Part shown: one piece after another, positions 53,637-61,442 of the stretch
How the letters are laid out: every line of letters starts with the position of its first letter
Position numbering within the stretch: the first letter of the stretch is position 1
NCBI GenBank assembly: GCA_028720105.1
Contig: JAQYLI010000025.1
Location: 27,947 to 91,946, forward strand
Direction of reading: 5' to 3'
Length of the DNA: 64,000 nt
Source of the DNA: Oscillospiraceae bacterium
Lineage (GTDB): Bacteria > Bacillota > Clostridia > Oscillospirales > Ruminococcaceae
Notes under the pieces: model-generated
What the model was told of the DNA's origin: nothing
The model's input: only the letters and a program-made list of their open reading frames with translations
Database searches by the model: none
Made by a program: the position numbers and the translations under genes

Positions 53637-54601
53637 AACCCCATATCCTTTCTTATGCAGGCTATAAGCTCCCTCACATCATCAAGACCCGACAGCTGAC
53701 CGCACCTGCCCCGATAGCCTGCCGCACCCTTTATCCCTTTCAGATAAAAGGCACATTGCCGCCTTGCCTCCGCCATAGCCATACGCTCACCCTTGAACTG
53801 TACAGCCAGCTCCGCCTGCCTGAGCATAGTTTCAAGCCGCTCATTTAAGTCGGGCTGAGGAGGGATAATTCCGCTTTCAAGAAAGCTTTCTATCTGCTCG
53901 AATATCCAAGGGTTGCCATAGCTCCCCCTGCCCACCATAACAAGATCGCAGCCCGTCTCGCTGTACATTCTCAAAGCGTCCTCGGCGCAGCAGATATCCC
54001 CGTTTCCGATAACGGGAATATCCACCGCCTCCTTGACCGCCTTGATGATACCCCGGTCCGCTTTTCCGTGATACATCTGATTTTTCGTCCGTCCGTGAAC
54101 AGTCACCGCCGCCGCACCTGCCGACTCCATCGCCTTTGCAAATTCGGGAGCATTAACGCTGTTCTCGTCCCAGCCTGCCCTAATTTTCACCGTAACGGGC
54201 ACATCGCTGCTTAAAACCACAGCCCTGACAATATCATAAGCCGTGTCGGGGTCTTTCATAAGCGCGCTTCCGCTGCCGTTCCCCGCAATTTTCGGAACGG
54301 GGCAGCCCATATTGATATCAAGAATATCGGGACGGTATTTCATCAGCATACCCGCAGCCCTGCCGCAGAACTCCGCCTCGTCACCGAATATCTGCAATGC
54401 ATACGGCCGCTCCCTGTCGTCAACGGTGCAAAGCTCTTCGGTCTTTCTGTCGCTGTAGCAAAGCCCCTTTGCGGATATCATTTCAGATACCATATAAGCC
54501 GCCCCGTGCTCCTTGCAAATAAGCCTGTAAGCCCTGTCCGCCACCGAAGCCATAGGCGCAAGAGCGGCAGTTTTCTTTATTTCCACATTACCGATATTCA
54601 C
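53633..54601 (-). CDS. dusB: tRNA-dihydrouridine synthase (DusB-like)
   Basis: A 322-residue FMN enzyme reducing uridine in the tRNA D-loop. Visible are the N-terminal LAPMASVADRAYR, the catalytic cysteine in DINMGCPVPKIAGNGSG, VKIRAGWD, VHGRTKNQMYHGKAD, and the FMN phosphate site GNGDI...GRGSYGNPWIF. It overlaps its neighbours by four bases at each end. The DusB subgroup is likely from the GNGSG segment. Confidence 0.92.
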   Translation of the reverse strand: MNIGNVEIKKTAALAPMASVADRAYRLICKEHGAAYMVSEMISAKGLCYSDRKTEELCTVDDRERPYALQIFGDEAEFCGRAAGMLMKYRPDILDINMGCPVPKIAGNGSGSALMKDPDTAYDIVRAVVLSSDVPVTVKIRAGWDENSVNAPEFAKAMESAGAAAVTVHGRTKNQMYHGKADRGIIKAVKEAVDIPVIGNGDICCAEDALRMYSETGCDLVMVGRGSYGNPWIFEQIESFLESGIIPPQPDLNERLETMLRQAELAVQFKGERMAMAEARRQCAFYLKGIKGAAGYRGRCGQLSGLDDVRELIACIRKDMGL

Positions 54602-55764
54602 CCGGGGTATTCCTCCAAAACAATATTCATAGCAAGCCTTGCCTTGGCAATGACCGTCTCCTTCTCGCCGTCAAGGAGAATGAGCTTTCGCCCGTCGGAA
54701 ACGATAATCTTCCCGTCGGGACACAGCGCATAATCCAGAACGCCCTTCTTTATCACCGTCTCATTGCCGTCAGTCTCTCTTTTCACAAGCACACGTGACC
54801 AGGGCATAACCGAGCCGCCGTCCTCCTTAGCGTCCTCTTCCTTTGCAAGCTTTTCGGCTTTGATAATATTGCCCTCAATGATGATATCCCGCTCCGAGCG
54901 CTGCTTTGCTTTCGTATAGGAAGGCAGACCGTCACTTCCGCTTTTGAGAGACTCGCCGCCCCACATAGTGCATACAAAATTCAGCCACCCGAAAAATCCC
55001 TTCAAAACTCTGTACGGGAATAACAGGATATCCGTAAATTTGAAGCACTCTTTTTCCTGTTCACCGCCATAAGGCTGACGGATATAGAAAATATTCCCAT
55101 AGCTGTCGTCCTTTATTCGTAAGAAATCACTCTTTGAATCTGAGAGAAATTCCTCTATCTCTCCCCTGTCCACATCAATGTAAGCACCGCTCCGAGGGGA
55201 AACCGCCGCCACAGCACCGTATTCATTCCGACCGTTTCCTGCGGAGGAAAAATAAATGCGGTTCTTGTGACTCCTGCTCCAGTAGGGATTTTCCTCAACG
55301 CTGTCACCGTCCGTAAGCTCGTCATAAGCAGAAGCAGGCGGCTCCATCACCGCAATGTGAAGTGCTCTCGGATTTGACCCGAGACTCACCGCCATTTTCC
55401 CCTCATAGCAGTCGAATGCACCGAAATAAAGCTCATTTCCCGAAAGGATAAGCCCCTCGTTCTCGTCCGTCCTGTCAAAGCTTCTCCGATACAAAGAGCA
55501 GGACTCGTCCAGCCCCACACCGTAAATAAGCTCGCCCTTGTTTTCGCAAAGACCCGTTATCCTTGCGGAAATAACAGGCTCCCCCGTATTTGCCCTCGCC
55601 GCACCCGTAAACTGAGCGCCCGTACCGGTAGTTTTCCATTCTGTCCGACGGCGAATGCTCTCAAGGGTCTCCTTGTATTTGTTTATCCGCCCACAGGGAA
55701 TTTCCGACTTGTTTCCCCCGTCAATTCGGTATATCTTGTTTTCAGATGTGTATACAAGCTTCAT
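54598..55764 (-). CDS. Propeller-like protein of unknown function
   Basis: I do not recognise this 388-residue protein. It has no signal peptide. Strand-turn repeats such as KLVYTSENKIYRIDGG, ELIYGVGLDESCSLYRR, RIYFSSAGNGRNEYGAVAAV and KIIVSDGRKLILLDGEKE suggest a beta-propeller like those of TolB/DUF5050 proteins. One short hydrophobic stretch (ILLFPYRVLKGFFGWLNFVCTMWG, about residues 245-268) may touch the membrane. AAGGAG precedes the start. It is the first gene of a seven-gene run (then dus, rimI, tsaD, radC, uvrA, ung), coupled to dus by a four-base overlap. Confidence 0.65.
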   Translation of the reverse strand: MKLVYTSENKIYRIDGGNKSEIPCGRINKYKETLESIRRRTEWKTTGTGAQFTGAARANTGEPVISARITGLCENKGELIYGVGLDESCSLYRRSFDRTDENEGLILSGNELYFGAFDCYEGKMAVSLGSNPRALHIAVMEPPASAYDELTDGDSVEENPYWSRSHKNRIYFSSAGNGRNEYGAVAAVSPRSGAYIDVDRGEIEEFLSDSKSDFLRIKDDSYGNIFYIRQPYGGEQEKECFKFTDILLFPYRVLKGFFGWLNFVCTMWGGESLKSGSDGLPSYTKAKQRSERDIIIEGNIIKAEKLAKEEDAKEDGGSVMPWSRVLVKRETDGNETVIKKGVLDYALCPDGKIIVSDGRKLILLDGEKETVIAKARLAMNIVLEEYPG

Positions 55765-55902
55765 AGGCTTCTCCTTAAATGAAAAAGATGAACAGGAACT
55801 TCCGCTCCTCTTTATTCTTTATAATTTATTCTTTTAAGCTGAAAGAAAAACTCTCACTCCGATTTGCAAATGTGGTACTGTTAGTATGTACTTTGGGTCA
55901 GG

Positions 55903-55930
55903 CTTGTCTCCGCACCGACAGGTATGGCAA
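55903..55930. repeat. Repeat module i, left of the Nmad3-like gene
   Basis: CTTGTCTCCGCACCGACAGG then TATGGCAA is a near copy of 24884-24912; the similarity extends left through GTTAGT...TACTTTG. The rest of 55765-55969 shows no gene. Confidence 0.7.
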
Positions 55931-55969
55931 CAGACCGACAAATTGAAATTTACAATAACATACTGAAAT

Positions 55970-56776
55970 CTATTGAACTATCGACTTAGCCCATTCTTCG
56001 CAGTCTAAAGTTTCACACAAGCCCAACTCTTGCCAAATTCCAGCATAGTATATACCATTAGTGATTTTTGAAGAATTTTTTCTGTTTCCAATAATAGCAT
56101 CCACATCATATATGGAACGTTTTATCCATGTAGCTTTCTTACAGTTTTTGGCGGTTAATACTCTATCTTCTCTATACTTTAGCACTCCTGCCCCTGACAT
56201 ATTAGCATTGAATGATAATTTTTCACTCGCTACAAACATAACATTGGAATCTTTTTCGGTTCTATTTCTGTTGGAATGTGGATGCCAGGTATATTTGCTT
56301 TGCTCTTCCGGAGTAGTGATAATTTTTCCGACTTGCATATACCCCCAAATCAACTGCAAATCATTATCGCTGTAAAAATCACCCGTTCCACCTATGTATT
56401 GATATTTTCCGTTTGTATATTTGACTTTATGATAATTTCCAAAAAACAAAAATAAATCCCCGACTTCTACCCTCACACTATTAATTAAATAAACCGATGA
56501 AGAATTGATTTGCCCAAAAATAGGGCACCAACCATCAATCATTTTTTTTCTTCTATCAATTGATAAATCAGGGTCAATATGACAATTAAGAGTTCCTTTA
56601 TACTTTAGATCTTCTAATATTTTGGAATAAGGTTGGTTGCAATATATCAAATCGTTAAATGTATCCTTATCATCTGATGGAATAGGAAATGATATCAACG
56701 TCCCATCTTCCATTATTGGACTAACGATGCCTCCGTTAGCAGAATCAAATCCTTTTCTGCTTAAAATTATCTTCAT
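55970..56776 (-). CDS. Nmad3-like (nucleotide-modification-associated) protein
   Basis: A 268-residue soluble protein beginning MKIILSRKGFDSANGGIVSP and continuing DGTLISFPIPSDD, the N-terminal signature of the Nmad3 domain, a family predicted to work with DNA base hypermodification. Other notable parts are GDLFLFFGNYHKV, WHPHSNRNR and a C-terminal NGIYYAGIWQELGLCE. No DNA-modification enzyme, restriction gene or phage gene is beside it. It is clearly AT-richer, with more A/T-ending codons, than every neighbour, and it lies between two repeat modules: signs of horizontal acquisition. ATG 56776 follows AGGTGATG. The reaction is unknown. Confidence 0.7.
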   Translation of the reverse strand: MKIILSRKGFDSANGGIVSPIMEDGTLISFPIPSDDKDTFNDLIYCNQPYSKILEDLKYKGTLNCHIDPDLSIDRRKKMIDGWCPIFGQINSSSVYLINSVRVEVGDLFLFFGNYHKVKYTNGKYQYIGGTGDFYSDNDLQLIWGYMQVGKIITTPEEQSKYTWHPHSNRNRTEKDSNVMFVASEKLSFNANMSGAGVLKYREDRVLTAKNCKKATWIKRSIYDVDAIIGNRKNSSKITNGIYYAGIWQELGLCETLDCEEWAKSIVQ

Positions 56777-56856
56777 AACATCACCTATAAATTCCGATTT
56801 ATCGTGCTGTTGCAAAATCTATCGGCGCGGAAACAAAACTGACTTCCCGCACAAAT

Positions 56857-56892
56857 TCACAGCGCGACCTCGCCGCGGGGCGTCCCCCGCTC
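56857..56892 (-). repeat. Repeat module iv fused to the end of prmA
   Basis: On the minus strand, GCGGGGGACGCCCCGC (56875-56890) then GGCGAGGTCGCGCTG, the latter part identical to the copy after 24831. It is in frame with prmA and supplies its last residues and stop codon. Confidence 0.8.
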
Positions 56893-57849
56893 AAAAGCCG
56901 CCGCAGCCCAGCCGCCCGACTCACGAAGCTCGGTGCGGATAAAACCGTTTTTCTCCATAGCCTCCATTACCTCGTCGCACCGCTCAATAATGATGCCCGA
57001 AATGATTATCCTTCCGTGAGGAACAAGGAACTGCCCGAAAATGGGAGCCATAGCAATAAGCACGTCCGCCACGATATTAGCGGTAATAAGCTGATATCCT
57101 ACGCCTATCTTCTCCCTCAGAGCCTCGTCGGAAATGATATTTCCCGCATAAGTAATATACCTGTCGGCGGAAATATGATTTTTCTCCGCATTCTGTCCCG
57201 CAATCTTCACGCTGTTAAGGTCAATATCCACCGCACAAGCGCTGTCCGCACCCAGAAGCAGCGCCGCAATTGAAAGAATACCGCTGCCGCAGCCGATGTC
57301 AAGCACCCTGTCCTTCTCGGAAAGATTTGTCTCCAGCAGTTCAAGGCAAAGCTGAGTGGTGTTGTGCTGACCCGTGCCGAAGGAGGACTCGGGGTCTATC
57401 TCAAGGACAGTCCTCTCGTCACTTGCGTCATAATTCTCCCAGGACGGCTTGATAACAAGCTTCTCGCCCACCGTAAGGGGCTTGAAATACTGCTTCCAGT
57501 TGTTAGCCCAGTCCTCCTCACGGACATCTGAAAGCTCGCACACCAGCCTGCCGAATTTCTTTTCGTTGTCCAAAGCCGCAAGCTCCGCCATCTCGGTCTT
57601 TACCATAGCCAGCATATCCGCCCCCTGAGAATTATCCGCCAGATAAAAGGTAACGCAGGTCTCGCAGTCCTTCAAATTCATAAGATCGTCGTCAATGTAA
57701 TCCCAGTTTCCCGTCTTGTCATTGAGAAAATCCTCAAAATCCTTTGCGTCACGTATCTGAAATCCCGTAACGCCCACATTTAAAAGCCTTCCGCATACAG
57801 GGTCAATGCCCTCTGTAGTGGTGTAAATATTTACCTCGGTCCAGTTCAT
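56857..57849 (-). CDS. prmA: Ribosomal protein L11 methyltransferase
   Basis: A 330-residue SAM-dependent enzyme that trimethylates ribosomal protein L11. N-terminal substrate domain (MNWTEVNIYTT; REEDWANNWKQYFKP) and C-terminal methyltransferase with DPESSFGTGQHNTTQLCLE, VLDIGCGSGILSIAA and ANIVADVLI. ATG 57849 follows GGGAGGA. The last 11 residues (ERGTPRGEVAL) are encoded by repeat module iv, which has replaced or extended the natural C-terminus; the normal end would be near SGGWAAAAF. Confidence 0.94.
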   Translation of the reverse strand: MNWTEVNIYTTTEGIDPVCGRLLNVGVTGFQIRDAKDFEDFLNDKTGNWDYIDDDLMNLKDCETCVTFYLADNSQGADMLAMVKTEMAELAALDNEKKFGRLVCELSDVREEDWANNWKQYFKPLTVGEKLVIKPSWENYDASDERTVLEIDPESSFGTGQHNTTQLCLELLETNLSEKDRVLDIGCGSGILSIAALLLGADSACAVDIDLNSVKIAGQNAEKNHISADRYITYAGNIISDEALREKIGVGYQLITANIVADVLIAMAPIFGQFLVPHGRIIISGIIIERCDEVMEAMEKNGFIRTELRESGGWAAAAFERGTPRGEVAL

Positions 57850-57922
57850 AATAAAGCTCCTCCCGAATTTTTTCATCATAATTATGGTACGTTTCTAATT
57901 ATACCACAGTCAATTTTAATAG

Positions 57923-59557
57923 TCAAACCTTTTGAGCCGTATCCGAGCGTCCGGGAACTATCTTTTTCAAAGCCCCCGACTGCTCCGAAAGCATTCTTCC
58001 CGAAGCGGCGTATTCCTCCGAAGCGTTCTTGCTCAGAAGAACAAAGCCCGATATCTTCTCCATACATTCCTCCGCAGTGCGAAGCGCCTCGGACTGCTTT
58101 TCGCAAAGCTTTTTCAGAGCCATTGCCCCTTCTGTCATATCCTCCGCCTGCCTGAAAGCCTCCGAAGCGGAAAGGGAAGCGGCTGCAAAAGCGCAGGTAC
58201 CCGTATCTATCCTCTCACCGCACCGCTTTACTATCTCAGCCGCCTGAGATGAAGCTTCTGCGGAGCTGAGCGCCAGAGCTCTTGCCTCGTCAGCCAGAGC
58301 GGCAAGATTTCTGCCCGAACATTCGCCCTTTGCAGCGTTCATAGCAGCGCTTACCGCCAGCATATTTGCACGTGAAGCAATATCCGCCGCCGCCTTTGCA
58401 AGCCCCTCCATCTCCTCTGCGCTCTTTTCCAGCATATCAAGAGCATTTTCCGCATTTTTGATCTCACAGGCGCAGTCCTCCATAAACCTGCCGCTTTCCG
58501 TTCCCAGATTTCTGATATTCTCGGAGGATATGCCGCTTTGGGAAATAAGCGACCGAATTTCGCCGAAGCTGCCTGCAAGCCTTTCAGCCGTTTCCTCCTG
58601 CTCCTCTGCGGCAGCAGAAAGCTCCTCCGCATTGTCCGATACCCTCACCGACTCCGCCGAAACAAATTCCGCCCCGCGGTTGATCTGTACACTTATAAAT
58701 CTGAGCCTTGCCTTCATCTTTCTTATAGCGGACAGCACATTTTCATAACGATAGGGATATTCTCCGTCAGCAGCAGCGTCGGGGTCGCCGTCAGCAAGAA
58801 TGTTAATGCAGCTTACAGCGTTTGAGATAGTCTCCTCCGCCTCCGCAAGGCGCTCGTCCTCCTCAGTTTCGGAGGAAACAAGCTCATATTTATCCTCGGG
58901 AACAGTCTCCTCCTCGGTTTCCTCTTTAATATCCTCTCTGAGCCTTTTGTCAATGTACAAAGCAATGAACGTGACCGCCGAAATGCCCAGCAGCCCCATT
59001 CCCACGCATACACGGGTATTTTTGGAAGTCCTTGCCGATATCCGGACCGGGACATCTCCGTCCTTCGGAGAAATTTCCGCAAGAAGCCCGTCCGTATATT
59101 CCGCCGCCGCCGCAAGCTTTGGCTGATATTCGCTGAAAAACACGTTTCGGGCTATCTTCATATTTCCGCCGCCCACGCTTCCGAAAACAGCGTCCCTCAC
59201 CTGAGAAGCGGCAATAAGCTCCTCAACGGGCGAAGCGTCGCCCCATACGCCCTCCTCGGCATACAGAAACCCGTCCTCAAGAGCGTCAAGCTGACTTTTA
59301 GCCGCTTCTATGTATTCATTTGCCGCAGACTCGTCCGAAGAAGCCAGCGCCGCAAGGATATTCCTTTCCGCGCCGAGTATATTGTCCCTCGCCGCCCATA
59401 TCTGAGCGCTGCGTGCGGTATAGCTTTCCGAACATTCCGCGTAATATCCGCCCAGCTCCTTCACCGCTCTCACGGCTACAAACGCCGTAATTCCTATCAT
59501 CAACGCCGCAGCAATAAAAGCGGCAAGAAGCGCGGCGCTTAACTTGTTTCCCTTCAT
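57923..59557 (-). CDS. Methyl-accepting chemotaxis protein-like, degenerate signalling tip
   Basis: A 544-residue membrane protein: helix at residues 8-30, a helical sensor domain outside (about 35-180, four-helix-bundle type), a second helix near 190-205, an acidic linker, and a long coiled coil to the C-terminus. The hairpin tip, normally QTNLLALNAAIEAARAGE, reads SRANMLAVSAAMNAAKGECS, so key CheA/CheW contacts are altered. No che genes are nearby. It may be a divergent chemoreceptor or another signalling coiled-coil. GGGAATGAA precedes the ATG. Confidence 0.78.
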   Translation of the reverse strand: MKGNKLSAALLAAFIAAALMIGITAFVAVRAVKELGGYYAECSESYTARSAQIWAARDNILGAERNILAALASSDESAANEYIEAAKSQLDALEDGFLYAEEGVWGDASPVEELIAASQVRDAVFGSVGGGNMKIARNVFFSEYQPKLAAAAEYTDGLLAEISPKDGDVPVRISARTSKNTRVCVGMGLLGISAVTFIALYIDKRLREDIKEETEEETVPEDKYELVSSETEEDERLAEAEETISNAVSCINILADGDPDAAADGEYPYRYENVLSAIRKMKARLRFISVQINRGAEFVSAESVRVSDNAEELSAAAEEQEETAERLAGSFGEIRSLISQSGISSENIRNLGTESGRFMEDCACEIKNAENALDMLEKSAEEMEGLAKAAADIASRANMLAVSAAMNAAKGECSGRNLAALADEARALALSSAEASSQAAEIVKRCGERIDTGTCAFAAASLSASEAFRQAEDMTEGAMALKKLCEKQSEALRTAEECMEKISGFVLLSKNASEEYAASGRMLSEQSGALKKIVPGRSDTAQKV

Positions 59558-59604
59558 TTCATTCCCGTCTTTCTTATAAGAAATTTGAATGCGAATTTAC
59601 TGAA

Positions 59605-59633
59605 ATTATAGCACATTTTGCCGAAACCGTCAA
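59605..59633 (-). promoter_or_regulatory. Promoter of the chemoreceptor-like gene
   Basis: Minus strand TTGACG (59628-59633), 17 bases, TATAAT (59605-59610) with a TGC extended -10. Confidence 0.8.
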
Positions 59634-59775
59634 GGGCGCAGGGAATTTCCGCCTATCCGGTATGAGAATATTTCGCCTAATTTTTATTTGATATATATTC
59701 ATATTCTGTCCACTTATTTATTCCAAAAATAATTATAATTTAACTTGGATATTTTAAGAAAGGATAAGATTTATT

Positions 59776-60684
59776 ATGGAAGAAACAGTTATGGAAACCA
59801 CAGCCCCCGCCATTGTAAGCGAGGCGGAAAACGTAATGGAAGCCGTTTCAAGCGGCACCGTTGACAGAACCGTTTTAAAAAGCTTTACCGACGCACTTAT
59901 CGCCTATCTGCCCACAGTAGTGACCGCAATAATCATCTACATCGTAGGCAAAATAATCGCCAAAATACTTCTCCACATCATTGACAAGGCAATGGGCAGG
60001 AGCCGTATAGACGAGACCGCCCAGGGCTTTCTCCGCTCCCTCATCGGCATAATCTTCACAGCCTTTGTGATAGTCATAACCCTGTCCACTCTCGGAATAC
60101 CTATGACCTCCATCATAACCACCATAGGCGCAGCAGGCGTGGCCGTGGCGCTCGCCCTGCAAAACAGCCTTTCCAACGTGGCAGGCGGCTTTCTCATACT
60201 TATGAACAAGCCCTTTGTCAAGGGTGATTTTATAAGCACCAACGGTAATGAGGGCACCGTGGAGGATATCAGTATCCTCTCCACAAAGCTTCTCACCGTT
60301 GACAACAAGGTCATTTTCATTCCAAACAGTATGATATCGGGAAACACCCTCATAAACTACAGCAAAGAGGAAAAGCGCCGTGTAGACCTGAAATTCAGCA
60401 TTGCCTACGAGGAGGATCACAGAGAAGCAATAAAAATAATCAGCGGCATTATTGCCGAGCATAAGCTTATTCTGTCCGAAGATTCACCCTTCGTCCGTGT
60501 TTCCGACCTTTCCGCAAGCTCTGTTGACATCACCGTAAGGGTCTGGACGAAGACCCCCGATTATTGGACAGTCTATTTCGACCTTATCGAGCAGGTCAAG
60601 ACCGCCTTTGACCAAAACGGCATTGAGATACCCTACTCCAAGCTGGACGTTCATCTCAAGGAAAAGACCTCAAAAGCTGTATAA
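59776..60684 (+). CDS. MscS-family mechanosensitive ion channel
   Basis: A 302-residue channel with three membrane helices (about residues 45-70, 87-108, 110-135). The pore helix GAAGVAVALALQNSLSNVAGG is typical of MscS, followed by the beta domain (GDFISTNGNEGTVEDISILSTKL) and FIPNSMI. It releases solutes on hypo-osmotic shock. AAGGA precedes the ATG. It is monocistronic, with a terminator about 60 bases later and an antisense promoter abutting its stop codon. Confidence 0.95.
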   Translation: MEETVMETTAPAIVSEAENVMEAVSSGTVDRTVLKSFTDALIAYLPTVVTAIIIYIVGKIIAKILLHIIDKAMGRSRIDETAQGFLRSLIGIIFTAFVIVITLSTLGIPMTSIITTIGAAGVAVALALQNSLSNVAGGFLILMNKPFVKGDFISTNGNEGTVEDISILSTKLLTVDNKVIFIPNSMISGNTLINYSKEEKRRVDLKFSIAYEEDHREAIKIISGIIAEHKLILSEDSPFVRVSDLSASSVDITVRVWTKTPDYWTVYFDLIEQVKTAFDQNGIEIPYSKLDVHLKEKTSKAV

Positions 60685-60686
60685 CA

Positions 60687-60715
60687 ATTATAGCACATTC
60701 ATTTCGATTTGTCAA
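60687..60715 (-). promoter_or_regulatory. Orphan promoter firing antisense into mscS
   Basis: Minus strand TTGACA (60710-60715), 17 bases, TATAAT (60687-60692) with TGTGC before the -10. It begins two bases past the mscS stop codon. Spacer bases share AAT at its start and AATGTGC at its end with the promoters at 9271 and 29695. Confidence 0.7.
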
Positions 60716-60746
60716 GCTTTTTCAAAATATTTGTTTCATTTGCATA

Positions 60747-60792
60747 AAAACCGCCTTGTGAAGCCATTCATCTTCACAAGGCGGTTTTTTCA
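60747..60792 (+). terminator. Terminator of mscS
   Basis: AACCGCCTTGTGAA pairs with TTCACAAGGCGGTT, with six T residues. Confidence 0.9.
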
Positions 60793-60856
60793 TTCAGTAA
60801 ATAACTGTCGCTTCTCCTGCCACGGGACTTTCCCGATAATACTAATACTAATTCTT

Positions 60857-61016
60857 ATACTAATCTTTAATCGTTCTATAGACAAAGGCGGCAGATAGAA
60901 CGAAGCCAATCTAGGAAAGCGACCGCAGGCGGGATGTCGCCCGGCAAGGGAGCTTGACGACGAGTGGCTTCGTTATGGCTGTCGAATTTGTCTATAGGTT
61001 GGTTAAAGATTAGTAT
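60857..61016. repeat. 160-bp palindromic element with 52-base arms
   Basis: Gapless inverted arms: ATACTAATCTTTAA (60857-60870) with 61003-61016; CTATAGACAAA (60876-60886) with 60987-60997; AACGAAGCCA (60899-60908) with 60965-60974. The intervals (5 and 12 bases) are equal on both sides. The 56-base centre holds CGGG/CCCG and GCGAC/GTCGC pairings. Either a MITE-like mobile palindrome or a structured RNA. No gene lies in 60793-61057. Confidence 0.75.
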
Positions 61017-61057
61017 TATATATCACACCCGGAATATCCTGACAGAAAATGACATAA

Positions 61058-61438
61058 TCAATGCTTATGTAACATATTTGAAGTCTGAATGTATTCCCTC
61101 TCTATCCACGTCATAAGCAGTCTTACTATCCTCTCCTGCTCATTCTCCGTCAGCGCCCTGCCCTTGGGCACACGGTACCACTTTTCAAGGCACCCCCTGC
61201 AGCAGCAGGCGCAGGCGTGCTGTGCGATAAAAACGGGGTGCCCCCTCATAGGAGTCTGCTTCCCGTCATTGGGAATGTCCGCAGGCGCAAGACGGGCGGC
61301 AATGAAGTCCCCGCAGTGCCTGCGGACAGTCTCCATTCCCACCCTGTCAATGTATGCGATATCCTTCGGTGACAGATGAAACCTTGCCCGAAAATCAGAC
61401 CTTTTCAGCTTCATAAGAGCCTCGTCAACGGTCTGCAT
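61058..61438 (-). CDS. DUF4186 family protein
   Basis: A 126-residue basic protein. The family signature is complete: RSDFRARFHLSPKDIAYI, ARLAPADIPNDGKQTPMRGH, then HACACCCRGCLEKWYRVPKG. The Cys/His cluster suggests metal binding. The function of DUF4186 is unknown. ATG 61438 is chosen with GAGGG just upstream; it begins four bases after the DUF3592 stop. Confidence 0.85.
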   Translation of the reverse strand: MQTVDEALMKLKRSDFRARFHLSPKDIAYIDRVGMETVRRHCGDFIAARLAPADIPNDGKQTPMRGHPVFIAQHACACCCRGCLEKWYRVPKGRALTENEQERIVRLLMTWIEREYIQTSNMLHKH

Positions 61439-61442
61439 ACCC

